Below, piece after piece: positions 10,718 to 22,079 of a stretch of 64,000 bases of DNA (position 1 is the stretch's first letter; the number at the start of each line of letters is the position of its first letter). The notes beneath the pieces were generated by a model. That model searched no databases. It had not been told where the DNA came from and saw nothing but the letters and a program-made list of their open reading frames with translations. Position numbers and translations under genes: made by a program. Origin of the DNA: Agaricus subrufescens (Eukaryota > Basidiomycota > Agaricomycetes > Agaricales > Agaricaceae); NCBI GenBank assembly GCA_029945375.1, contig CM057061.1:124001-188000 (forward strand). The letters are read 5' to 3'.

Positions 10718-12457
10718 ATGAGCTTGGACCAGAACCTTTTCACTCTCCATCTCACACCGCACAAGCAATATCCCAACGTCGTCGACCTTGTCGATCCCTC
10801 TGGAAACGTCCACTATCGAAAGCAAAGGATAGCTGGTGCAGAATATAAAATCGAAGTATATGGTGTGCATCGCTAAGAATACTACCACGTTCGAGCATTC
10901 CTAAGTGGAGACTTTAATCAGATCCGCTATCCGAATCTCTCCTCCTCACCGCGACAGGTCCATCCGCTTCGAGCAAGACCAAGGTCCTTGAGCTTAAAAA
11001 CCCCACTCAGATCGTTGAACTCAGACATACCGGCACATTGTCATTTAGATGGGGCTTTAAATGGGAAGAGTACGGGTCTACTTATCTGACCAGATCCGCT
11101 GAGCTATTTACACTCAATTTCGTCAGCCACGAATTCGAATGGAAGCGCGAAGAGTGCCTAATGGTACGGAAACCGGACCCTCCTGTGCTCGTCGCTGTGT
11201 CCAAGGAAGCCAACAGTCGACTCAAGAATACGACTGTCCAGATTTTGGACTACAATTTAAACAGGTGTGTTCGCTCAACCGGATAGTCGTCAGGGCAAAA
11301 CAAAGACTCTTGCTCCCCACGATGCTTCAGGTTTGACATTGATGATCGAAAAGGACTTGAATTGGTTATCCTGACCGCACTTCTTACCTTCTCGGATTCC
11401 AACGAGCAATACGCAGCACCAGCGCCCCCTTCACCCAATCAATCGAGGGCTGTGCCGGCCAATGTCACCGTTAACGTTAAGCCCTCAACTACAGTTTTAG
11501 AGGCACCTCCTCTACCGCCTCCCAAGCCCGCCCCCAAGGCGGGAATAGACAGGATTGCAGAACTACAAGCTATCAGAGGCGAATATAACGAGGTGACAGT
11601 TGAGGATGAAGGATCTGTCGAGCACTATGCGCAGTATTGTTCCAATCTGCTGAGTGTATATATATCTTATCGTCACGTCCAACTCCCTCCTGAATGAGTT
11701 CTGCCGTATAGGATGATGCCATGCTTTTCATCACAGTCAAATCTGCTGAAGGTGTCAACGTTCCTAAGGTTCTGCAAGTCGTAGAAGAAGCAAAGCGGAT
11801 ACGCTATAAGGCCGGCAAGTGTTACACGCTTGCAATCTTATGCTTCCCTAACAAAGGCTTCCAGGGCTATCTGAGGAGGAAGAGCTACATCAATACGTTC
11901 TCTACGATACAAAGCCTACAAAAAAAGGTCCCCGTCGAATTAACTTGGACGATGAAGACAAGAACAAGCAGAAATACGAACCACCTAACAGCCTGACCAT
12001 CCATCTCAGCAAGATACCAATGCCTGAACTTCAGCCAAAAGCTCAATCGGGTGATAAAGGAAAGAGGGAGGACAGGGCCGGTAAACCTCTTATAGCTACT
12101 CTTTTGATACTATTGAATAACGACAGTTTAGCATCTGTTTTGCGCGTGCCTTCGCCGCTACCTCATGGGCGATCTCATTCACCCAATCCATCATATAGTC
12201 CGCCGAAGTCACCTTTCCACCACAAACCGTCTTTGTCGGTCCCAGGAATCGTACCATCTTCCCCTTCACAGTCTCATACACCCTCTTTCAGTCGCGGAGG
12301 CGCTTTGAACAGACAGACCGCCCCTGACTCACCCTTTACACCTGTGTCAGCGGGTCCACCTCGCGCTCAGCATTCGCCACCTCGGACTACCGGGCAAAAC
12401 CAGAGCCACTACCCGAAGACGAAGACGAAATCCAGTGTATTTGATAAATTCCGATGA
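10718..12457 (+). CDS. Conserved-type hypothetical protein, proline-rich C-terminus
   Basis: I do not recognise a named domain. Spliced by frame and consensus, the protein starts MSLDQNLFTLHLTPHKQYP and continues VVDLVDPSGNVHYRKQR, then a beta-rich region with HTGTLSFRWGFKWE, HEFEWKREECLMVRKPDPP and VQILDYNLNRFDIDDRKGLE, suggesting a compact beta-sandwich or Tubby/LURP-like fold. A proline-rich linker (PPLPPPKPAPK) follows, then GEYNEVTVEDEGSVEHYAQYC, DDAMLFITVKSAE and EEELHQYVLYDTK. The last 120 residues are Ser/Pro-rich and likely disordered. There are about five introns; the 11641-11715 and 11818-11860 junctions are the least certain. The alternation of well-ordered, motif-like blocks suggests a real conserved fungal family. 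The fold suggestion is inference. Confidence 0.7.
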
Positions 12458-14482
12458 TCTGGCACTCCTTCCTACACTACCTATCTGCATTTATTACGGT
12501 ACCGCCACGATAACCTCGAAACAGTATAGTTCATAATATTATTGTCGTCATCCATTTCTTTGTGGCCGGTGATTTCACGTGTTTCTATTCATGGCACGCT
12601 CGCGAGCAATCCGGCGGTTCTGTTGACCGAGTGATGTGTCCGGTACACGACTGTGCTAAGAGTTGATGTATTGAAAGTTGAAGGGATGTATTCTTGCTTA
12701 ATCCCAAGATGGGCTATAGCCACCGCTCCTATCAGTCGGAGTAGGTTGATGCATGATGGTCCATTAAATTTGTCTGCTGCGATCCGTACAGCCTTTCGTC
12801 TGAGTTTGTCCGTGTATCTGTTCGAGGGCGGCGAGGAGCGCAGCAATATGTTTCGAGGAGTTGAATGACCGTGACATCACTCCTCATAGCCTGTTTTCTG
12901 AATGACCCAAATCCCAATGCACCTCGGGTGACAAAAGTGAGCGAATGAGGCGAAGACGCGGGATCAAAAATACAAGTCGAAAATGGCAGTTAATCAAAAA
13001 AGTTGCATCACAGCCGCCAGGTAACTTCAATGTTGGAACTCAATAGATAGAATGGAAACCGCTCGAATGTAGTGCCGTTGCGGGAACGGGGTCCCACTAT
13101 TACGGTGATTCTAGGGGCGAGGACATCGCATGAAATTTATCGTCCGGTCCGAAGTTCAAGCTTCAAGATCAAGCACCTTCCGAACATTTCCCCTGCCAGG
13201 CGCTGATCATCACGAGGTTGATCAAAAGATTTTGTGGCTGCAGGGACAACAAAAAGACAGACATCCCAATCTTGCTCTAAGATGGTGCTTCAGATCCTAT
13301 GCGTTTCCTGGAAAACCAACCTGCATCATTACGCAGCTCGTTTTCGCGTTCCGGTAAATTGAATGGAGCGCGGCTCCTAATACTGGAAAAACACAGAAGC
13401 CCAGCCTCATGTCAACTTACCTGTCACCTTTCCATCAAGTCGATGGATGACCTTTTTGACATTTCAGATCTCCAGCCGCTATACCTGCGCCTGCTCATCA
13501 GCTGCCAAGTTTTCCATACCGACACTACAAAGTCGAACAATAGTCTTAAAATGTGAAGCATGAGCCATCTTCCCAGGTATAATGATAATACAGTTTGCAG
13601 CGCCAGTGTGCTGACACCATCTCCGAGAGCGCGGGTTTTGTTACGATTTGAAACTTGGAAACGAGGGACCATCTTTCAGAAGACTCGACCGTGGATCTTG
13701 TCAGAGCGCCCTCAGGCCTCGTGGTGTGAAAAGAATGTTGTTTTGGGCCTACGGTAGTACTATATAATAAATCAAACGGAACTCGAAATTATTTGGCATG
13801 TTATTGATGTTCTTGGCGAAACTGTGCGGGTCGCTTCGAAAGCTCTTGGAGAAAGCAGTCTACTTTTGGACAAGTTCAGTGTATTACTACTCAGACCCCA
13901 ACTCCTTTCACACTGGTATACTGCGGTCGTGGACCGGCATTGGACACGGGACGCTGACGGAAAGGCACTGGAGGTATTAGTGCTATTTTCAGCAAGTGTT
14001 TCCCACTGTCATAGCTTTATTTTTAGAGTTATTGATTTTTGTCAGGCCTGAGCTTGGCGACATCGGCAGGGTGAAGGACAATGAATCGAGGGCTTTGGCG
14101 GAATAATCCTGAATTCCACAGGGTTCAATCAATCTATGTATAACCGCACAGGCGGAGTCTCTATGGTGATATGCTAGAACACGATGCGGACACGAGGGCC
14201 GGTAGTGCGCTCCGAGTTATTTTGGAATCTGAAAACTCGAACGTGTCATTCAATTTCACTGGGCGGAAATTACTTTCTGATGCGAATTACATTGTAGGGA
14301 CCGGCGTACATCTTCAAGGTGTTAATCTACGTATAAATTGCAAAGTAGTGTACATAATGCTTGGAAAGTTAGAAGAAAAAGGTAGGGAAGAACAGTAATA
14401 ATAATAATAATAATAATAATATGTGTAAAATGTAAATGCAACATATCAAAGTACAGGGAAAAAAAGTCCGATGCAGGTTGAA
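12458..14482. other. Two-kilobase stretch with no convincing gene
   Basis: Only short frames without recognisable families are seen. Around 13219-13242 one frame reads KILWLQG, similar to the start of NACHT P-loop regions, but no Walker A follows. Around 13785-13975 a frame reading GETVRVASKALGESSLLLD looks codon-like but has no conserved partner exons. It may be decayed coding sequence, a non-coding RNA locus or plain intergenic DNA. Confidence 0.4.
14396..14421. repeat. TAA trinucleotide microsatellite
   Basis: About eight and a half perfect TAA units lie just downstream (3') of the minus-strand gene ending at 14483. Confidence 0.9.
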
Positions 14483-15478
14483 TCATGAGACGGTGGAAAA
14501 TTCGATAAAGCTTCTCCAATTCCAGTTGGTGCTTGCAGCATCATCATCGTTTTCATTACAAAAATCGATGAAACTCTTGAGAGGAAACCAGTCACGGGCC
14601 TTTCCTTCTGACTTGTGTTTCGACCTACGTTGTGCACGATCAAGTCCGTGTTTTGAAACACGGTGTTTGTTGTGCACCACACCAGAGGGCAGGGAGGAAC
14701 GTGGTGATAAAACGGGAAGAACAATATCCTCCGGTTCATAAGAAGGATCAAAGCTATCCATGACCTCATCCTCCTGGTCTGATAACGGTTGGGGATCTGA
14801 CTTGTCATCATCCTCATCCTCATCCTCGTCATCGCTCATACTCATAAAGTTTTCGGGCTGCGGTGAGGGACGGACAAGGGACGGAACTAGCGGCCTGTGA
14901 CGGCCTTCCAGGAGGGCTAGAGCGTTGGCCCGGTTGCGGAGACGAGTGTGAGAAGACGCAACAGAAGATTGCCTCGTGGCCGGATAGAAAGAGGCCGGGC
15001 GTTTCTGTGAAGATATAGAGCGACGAAGGGAAATATCAAGCTCTAGGGAAGGCAGGACAGGGAGAGAAGGGAGCCTGGGAGGAACAGTAGGAACAGGAGG
15101 CGAGCGAGTAGAATGGGCTGGAGGTGGAGGGAGAGTTGTAGAAGGGATTGGCTTAGGCGAGGGTATAGACCTGAGAGAGCTCCGGGAAGACATTTTCGAC
15201 ATGCTGTGGCGTCGTCTGAGATTGGGGTGTGCGTGAACGTCAAGGAAATAAACTCACTGGTGTCTGCGGTGAGAGTGGGTATGCCTCAGACTATGCGAGC
15301 GGGCGGACATCGTTTCAGCAAGGTCGAGGGAGAGAAACGAGCGGTAGTGCTCATCGTCGTTGAAGGTGAGGTCCAAGTACATAGCCGAGTCGTTGTCCTG
15401 GAGCCTGTGCGGGGAGAGGGGCTCGGACAAGAGACCAGAGGTGAAGAAAGGCGAGTAGGGCGAGTTGGCGCGGAACAT
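14483..15478 (-). CDS. Hypothetical protein, Ser/Pro-rich with acidic segment
   Basis: I do not recognise a named family. The start reads MFRANSPYSPFFTSGLL; a single intron (about 15202-15258, donor GTGAGT, acceptor CTCAG) joins SHRRHQ to RRHSMSKMSSRSS in frame. The middle is Pro-rich (STTLPPPPAHSTRSPP), followed by a basic stretch around RLRNRANALALL, an acidic run SDDEDEDEDDDKSD, and a C-terminal block ending WFPLKSFIDFC and WNWRSFIEFSTVS. The repeated W-x-x-x-S-F-I motif at the C-terminus suggests a short binding element. The total is about 310 residues, mostly low complexity, so a disordered nuclear or cytoplasmic protein is plausible. No function is inferred. Confidence 0.65.
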
Positions 15479-17653
15479 GGCTGCGAGTCCTGGCTCAGTT
15501 CCCGGCCTCTCTTATGTACTGCCTCCCCGCCGACCCATCTCGGCCCCCGGCCACCCCGGATCTCGATTGGCACGAAAGACTCGGGCACCCCTGTATTTAT
15601 CAGCAATCGCTCCATTTTCTCGGTCGTTCGATTTACGGTCGTGCTGGATGGTCCGACGTACAGAGATGTCCATTTGGCAGTCTATACTCTCAATGTGATG
15701 AAAATCCTGGCAATACCAATCATGATATTTGCAATTCGCAGCGTTCTACCACTCGGCCACGCGGACACTGCGAGGCGCCGTCGCTCACCGGCACAAGACT
15801 CGTACTCTTTCCGCAAAATCCTGAAACACATGTCATCATGCCTTTCATTCAACCAGTACTCATTGCACCTACCGCCGACCAGATCCGGATTAGTCCATTG
15901 CTTACCTACGCATTGATGCGCCAAGGGCGGAATCGTTATTGGTAATTTGGTATAGACCATTATATAGTGTTGTCATCGTTGCGGAAATATATCCAATTTA
16001 TTAATTCATCATCGCGACCCCAACAATCACCAGCATCTAGTGCATGGCTGACGAGCTTCCTGCGTTCTAGGGCAGCCCTTTTCAGCAACATGATGTCAGT
16101 TATGACCAAAAGAAATGGAGGATAACAGATAACCCCCTGGGACAGCCTTTCGCCTCCGAACTACAAGCGCTCGAAACTGCTGCCGCGCGCCAAGTACACA
16201 CAATGGAGATATGACTTCGGAATTTTTCCTATTTTCAGACTCAGGGAGAACCGGGCCTACCGCCTTTCCGCATTCCTCAGTTCTTGTGAAAACGCACACA
16301 CGGACACACCTGCGGACACACTGTCTACATATATGTTATTTTTACGATCCTGTCGGCATCTTGAACTGACGTCCAGGATACATTTATTTATATCTCCGGT
16401 GGAATAAAGGGACTCAATATTGCATTTCAACTCAACATCAGATGAAATGGCTCCAATACTGAGAGCGGTCCAATCGTGTCTTTGTTGCAAGCTCGGATTA
16501 GATGTTGAGTTTCTGGACCTACATGCCCTCGCAGCCCTGCTCTACATATGTACCCAATTGCTTATTTGGTGATTCGACCCATACCATCTATTGTATGCCT
16601 ATTATGGGCTGGTAATGCATAGTTCTGGACCCCGAAACCAATTTTAATGGAGTAAGCTATTGTCTGTACTGTGTCACAACATCCCTGCCCATGGCTTTAC
16701 TCTCGGACCTAGCGTCAGTGGGTCGTAATGCTTACACGACGAAACACCTCTCCATTTTCCGAGTATCCGTATAAAAATTTTTTCTACCCCGCTTATATTT
16801 CCTCTGGTTCCAACTTTGTGATGTAGGGCTTCATTCATTCAATTGAGGTTGAAGCTTTAAACTTTCAACAGCTCTATTTCGCGACAATTCAAACGTTTCC
16901 TTCCACCGCCGCCACAATTTCATTTATTGACAGATTATCAACATACGTATGCTAGCGATTTACTCGGGGCTTTAGACAGGGGGAGGCATTGACTCAACCC
17001 TGCTCATCACGACTCTTTCAATCCACCGGTCACTTGATATAAGGGGAAAGGATAGCCTCAATTTGGTAAACCCCGACTCTTCACTTGCGGGCCAACGCGC
17101 ACGCACAAGTTAGCACACGTTTATAACCTCAGAATTGAATGAGTATTTAGCTTATTTACACCCCTTACTTTGAGCCCGAACTCATGCTGCGACCGACTAA
17201 CACGCAAACCGCGATGCAGGTGAAATTCAAATTTGATTGTCGTGCAAAAAAGGTATAGTTTAACCGATTGACAGCGACAACCTTGAAAAAAGGACGATCA
17301 AATCTGACAACTACTGGATACCTGGTTTGGACACAAACCCATATGAGTTTATGTGGGGCGCTGCTGTATCTCTTAATTTATGAAATTACTTCTCACGTGT
17401 TTAGTGACCGGACTTGCGGCGATCCTGAGCATTCTTTTACATACAAATGATGCACATTGCACAAGCTGCCTAGGGTCATGCCGTAATAAGGACGCTCAGG
17501 GGCTAAGATGCGGAATATAATCTGATAAGCATCCACATCTCGGGTGAACCCTTCACAAATATGTTAAATTAACTTGCACTTATCTACGTTGATCATCTCC
17601 TACGCGTATTGCACTCTCCCACTATGCTCTTGGAACCAAGAGCTCTGTAGCAG
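15479..17653. other. Gene-poor region of about 2.2 kb
   Basis: A 143-codon plus-strand frame at 15514-15945 exists, but its codons and composition are unconvincing. From about 15960 to 17650 no frame of note is present. A TATAAAA sequence at 16770-16776 might mark a promoter of a non-coding transcript. A CACGTG lies at 17394-17399. No tRNA, snRNA or 5S rRNA pattern was recognised. Confidence 0.45.
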
Positions 17654-19551
17654 TTATACCTTTCGGTATTCTTTGAGTTTCTGCGTCAGGGCTTGCGCGC
17701 CAGAACCCAGAAGACCGCCAATGCCCCCTCCAATGGTGCGCGCAATCTGTGTGACGTTATCCATGCCCTGAATACCTCTCGACACTGCGTCCCAACCCGT
17801 TGCCATGCCAGATCTTTGGCTATCAGCACCCGCGGTCATCATTATCGCAGCTTTCAAGGAGTCTAATTCATTTACAATCTCTAGCCCTGTTGACCGGCCC
17901 CACACCACGGGTTCAAAATCTGTGGCGTATATCTTATGTAGCTTGTCCACTGCCGCGAGAATCGCATGGTTGATCAGATACCGTTCCCGAGCATATGGTT
18001 GTAAGGCTGTGTGAGAACCTAAAGTGCAAACACCTTTAGCAGATGCATCTGATTGGTTTCATTTAAGAAACGCCACCCACCAACATCACTTCCTGAAAGA
18101 ATCGCATTTTCGATACAGTTGGCGAGGCATTCGACGTCGCCAAGGCCCAAGTTGAGACCTTGCCCTGCAAGCGGGTGGGTAGTATGGGCTGCGTCTCCTA
18201 CCAAAACCGTCCTAGCACCAGGACCCTCGCCAAGATATGATTCAGTGTGGTTGTACCTGATCGGGAAGGATGCAACTGTTCCCATTTGGATAGAAGTCAC
18301 CAACGGAGGTAACAGATGTGAATCAGCAGGAGGAATCCTAGCCATAGAATCCGACCGCGTAACGGAAGAAGTCGATAGAGCCGAGTGTTCATCAATGCCA
18401 TGACTTTTTTCTCGCCAAAGTATCTCTTCTTGGACTTGTTGGGCCGTCAACGGGGTGCCAGCTTCGTGTGCTTCTGACACGCGATTGTACAAATATTGAA
18501 GAGAGAATTGGGGTAAACGGAAGGCCGCATTGATCAAATATGCGAACACAGATGGATCGCTGGCCTGCAATACCCGCGCAATATGCGGCCTAGTGGACCA
18601 GACAAGAGAAGAAACGGTCGGGGATAACGGGAGAAAAGCAATAGGACCAGTGGGAAGGAAGCGTTGGTAGGCAGTGGTGTTAGGACCATCGTAAGTTGTT
18701 CTTGGCTGGTGTACAAGTGTTGCCACAATACCCTGTGTGTCATAGGACCACCCAAAGGAAGGTATCTCTGCATAGGCTCGAACTGGTGAGTTAAAACCAT
18801 CGGCTCCAACCTAATGTACCAAGTCTGAGGACATCATCTCCGCAGGGAGGAAGTGAAGTTAATTACCAACAGTCTAGCTCTCAGGCGTCGGCCATTATCG
18901 AGACTGACGACTGGCCAAGCGCCATGCCCTTCGGATTCGCGAGAGATAGAGGTGACCTTGGTTCCATGAATGAGATCGACACAAGATGAATTGTCAAGAG
19001 AGCGAAGGAGGCCTCGTTGGAGGTTCAGATTTTCCGTGAGGCGTGACATGCCTTCATGTGCCGACGCGAGTCTCAATTCTGCGGTGTTGAAGTTGATCCG
19101 GGCATCAGAAACGCCGTCCCAAACCTCCATCTGCTCAATAGGACAAGTTCGCTCGTGTTGCACAAAATTCCACGCTCCCTTGCCTGACTCTAAGATTCAT
19201 ATTTGGGTTCACTAAAGCCTGAAGAGCGGTACCGACTTTTCAGAAAGTTACACGACGCATTGGTGAGCGAGCTGACGCGGTTGGAGTATTTATCGGGCGA
19301 CATTTGCCAGTTGCGCACTTTATCCAGATCGCCGCCTTCAACCAAGGCGACGCGGAGGTTCTGCCTTACAACAGCGGAAGAGTCTGGGTGCTGGTCAGCG
19401 AGCGGAGTAAGGCATTGGTTCATGACTGACTGAGTGCGGAGGCAAGGGCGAGGCCAACGGGCCCACCGCCGACGACGAGGACATCGCAGCTCTCTGTGGA
19501 AAAGTGTCGAATCGAGGCGAGGCCGGCGCGGCGGGTAGAAGAGAGAAGCAT
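17654..19551 (-). CDS. COQ6: Ubiquinone biosynthesis FAD monooxygenase COQ6
   Basis: COQ6 is the mitochondrial flavin monooxygenase that hydroxylates the ring in coenzyme Q synthesis. The N-terminus MLLSSTRRAGLASIRHFST is Ser/Arg-rich like a mitochondrial presequence and runs into the FAD-binding VVGGGPVGLAL. Further motifs are NRVSSLTNAS, FVQHERTCPIEQMEVWD, the loop after GAD, and the UbiH/COQ6 signature GDAAHTTHPLAGQGLNLGLGD. The C-terminus reads INHAILAAVDKLHKIYAT and ends EYRKV. There are at least five introns; one splits the codon after ASAL near the N-terminus. The start at 19551 lies only 20 bp from the SEC6 start on the other strand, with a CACGTG in the gap. Identity is secure. Confidence 0.93.
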
Positions 19552-19556
19552 GTGCG

Positions 19557-19562
19557 CACGTG
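19557..19562. promoter_or_regulatory. CACGTG core between COQ6 and SEC6 starts
   Basis: CACGTG, followed by A, lies in the 20-bp gap between two divergent start codons (19551 and 19572), so it must be within the 5' leader of at least one transcript. It matches cores in other divergent promoters of this window. Confidence 0.35.
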
Positions 19563-19571
19563 ACGCAAAGC

Positions 19572-21978
19572 ATGTCTGCAGTGTCCCCTGCGCAGGCCGT
19601 CGGCGAATATCTCCAGTCTCCCGACGACCTCGTCAAAATCTCTGCCTTTAGGAAAAAACTCGAGAAAGAAAAGGCCTCCATCGATGCCCGCCTCAAGAAC
19701 GGCGTCAAAGAGCAGCTCCAGGCGACCCGTGAGGGCCTGCGGAAGCTGTTGGGCACCCGCGACAATGTCCAAGTAGTCAAGGATGAAATGCTCGCCATTG
19801 AAAAGGCCTGCGACGACCCTCACATCCGAGTGCCAACGTTTGATCAAATTGGCCGGGTCAGTATCCCCGGCATCCTCACATCCATCCGCAGCTAACCAAG
19901 ATGGTCCTAGGTGTCTGTGGTCCATCGGAATTTCGAGGCCACAGAGGAAATGGCCAACAATCTCGTTGAAATGGCTGCTAAGCTGGACGATATCGAACGC
20001 ATGCTAGCCTCAGACAGCCAAGATATCTCCGGCCCAGCCCCAAATTTGCTCGTTATCCACTGTCTACTCAATCAACTCGAAAGCTTCCGCAACCAGACCA
20101 TGCACCAAGCCAAAACGGCGAAGAAAAGCTCCAAGGACACCCTCAACAAATGGTTTGAACGTCTAAATTCAGTTATTACCGCCTTCGATGAATATATCTC
20201 CGAGCTTGCTGCTAATGTCCTCAATCTCGTGCGAGCAGGCCATTCGGATGTTGTGGTGAGGCTTATAAAAATTGCCGAGGTCGAGGGGCGAGAAGACGAA
20301 AAGGTGCGCAGTAATACTCGTGTATATGATGCACGTTTTGACACTCAATCCTCATGACAGGCTGTTGCCCTACGATTTGTGAAGAAAGCTGCAAAACTGG
20401 ACGCCGCCCTTAAATTCAAGTCTCTTCTAGCGAATGCCCGGGTTCTCAAACATTACCGTTCAAAAATCATGAAACGTATCGCCGAATCCATCCAAACAAA
20501 GTTCGACGAGGCATATCAGCGTCATGAGCAAGACCCCGTTGGTTTTTTGAGTGACATCACTTGGATGTATCAAGACCTTATCCGTATCGAAAAGGATGTT
20601 GTACCATGCTTCCCCGCTGATTACGATATCTATTCTCACTACGTACGGGAATACCACAAAGGTCTCAATACCATCGTCAAACGTCTTGCAATGGCCAAAC
20701 ATGATGCCAGCTTACTACTCACTCTCTTCGACTGGCTGAAAGAACACAAGGAAAATATGAAGGAACTCAATATCCCTCCAGAACTCCTCGATCCACCACT
20801 CTTGGACGGAAAAGAACAGAACCTCATTGAGGATTATCTTCAGCTCATCGTGCAGAAACTTGATGAATGGTCGAACAATCTCATCAAGTCGGAAATTGCA
20901 GAATTTACAAAGCGTGAGGATCCGCCCGAAGTCAGCACTGAAGGTCTCTACGAGATGCAGGGTGCTGTCATCCTCTTCCAAATGGTTAACCAGCAGATGG
21001 ATCTCGCGGCGGACAGTGGTCAAGGTGTCATACTTGCACGCGTAGTTGGGGAGACGAATCGGGTAATGCGTGGGTTACAGGATAGATGGGTCAAAGTTAT
21101 CGACGCAGAATTTAAAAAGCAGAGCGAAAAACCTGACGAAGTCGCCGGTGGCCTGGTCGAATACTGTATTGCTCTCGCCAACGACCAAATCAAATCTGCG
21201 GACTATGCAGAAGCCCTTCTAGCCCGACTTGAACCCCTTGTCCACGAAAAATACCGAGTGCCCATCAACGAGCGTCTTAATGATGCCATTGACGGATATC
21301 TCGACGTGGCCAAGAAATGTACACAGACCCTCATCGACATCATTTTTAATGACCTTAAACCGGCCACCAAATGTCTTTTTCAGCCACCATGGTATGATGG
21401 GACTATGCAGCAGATTGTGGAGACAGTACGGGACTATATGGGAGACTACCAAACATTCCTTAATCCATCACTTCTAGAACTCCTCATCGAGGATCTACTC
21501 GACACTCTCCTCATTAACTACCTCAATAGTCTCGCTAATGCGCCAAAGCTCAGGATGCCGGCAGCGGCTCAACGCGTTCGAGACGATTTGGCTGAAATCC
21601 GTTCTTTCTTCGTGACGCTCAAACCAGCAAAAGAGATAGATGATACTATGGAGGTACTAGAAATGATCCTCGCATTGCTCGAAGCGAGCAAGGACATTGT
21701 GTTCCTCTCATATTGGTCTTTTGCCAAAGTGCATGGGCCGAATCTCGCGTTTGTGGAGGGTCTCATGAAATCCCGTGGTGACTTTGACCGCGCCGCTGTG
21801 AGCGATGTAATGGAGAGTATCAAGAGGAAGGTCAAGGACGAAAATATTCAGGATCGTGAGTAGCTTTTCGACATCTTTAACTTTTTCTAACTGATTTGAC
21901 TTTTCTACAGCACCTGAACCAACCATAATGAAGAAAGTTGCGGTACAGAATGCGTTTTCTCGTTTCTTACGGACATAA
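19572..21978 (+). CDS. SEC6: Exocyst complex subunit SEC6
   Basis: SEC6 is a core exocyst subunit that tethers secretory vesicles at sites of polar growth and binds the SNARE Sec9. The protein starts MSAVSPAQAVGEYLQSPDDL and continues into the N-terminal coiled coil KISAFRKKLEKEKASIDARL and VHRNFEATEEMANNLVEM. The helical-bundle body includes KKAAKLDAALKFKSLL, WLKEHKENMKELNIPPELL and FLNPSLLELLIEDLLDTLL. It ends VAVQNAFSRFLRT. Four exons are visible, the largest about 20360-21855; the last junction is at a GTGAGT at 21856. Length near 750 residues is normal. It is divergent from COQ6 and converges with QNS1 with about 100 bp between stops. Confidence 0.95.
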
Positions 21979-22079
21979 AGGAGCCGCGTGTATATTTATC
22001 TTGATAGATTGCTATTCTTTCGTTGTATGTATTCGTAACAGATTTCACATTGGATATCGTCTTCACCTATCATCCCTTC

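Noticed and set aside
13200..13360. KILWLQG-like text suggesting a NACHT NTPase relic
   Set aside because: Neither the Walker A motif nor any further NACHT or repeat sequence follows in any frame, so the match is too short to report as a gene.
15514..15945. A 143-codon plus-strand open frame
   Set aside because: It begins in the leader or promoter of the divergent gene at 15478, has no recognisable motif, and an antisense frame of similar quality overlaps it; probably chance.
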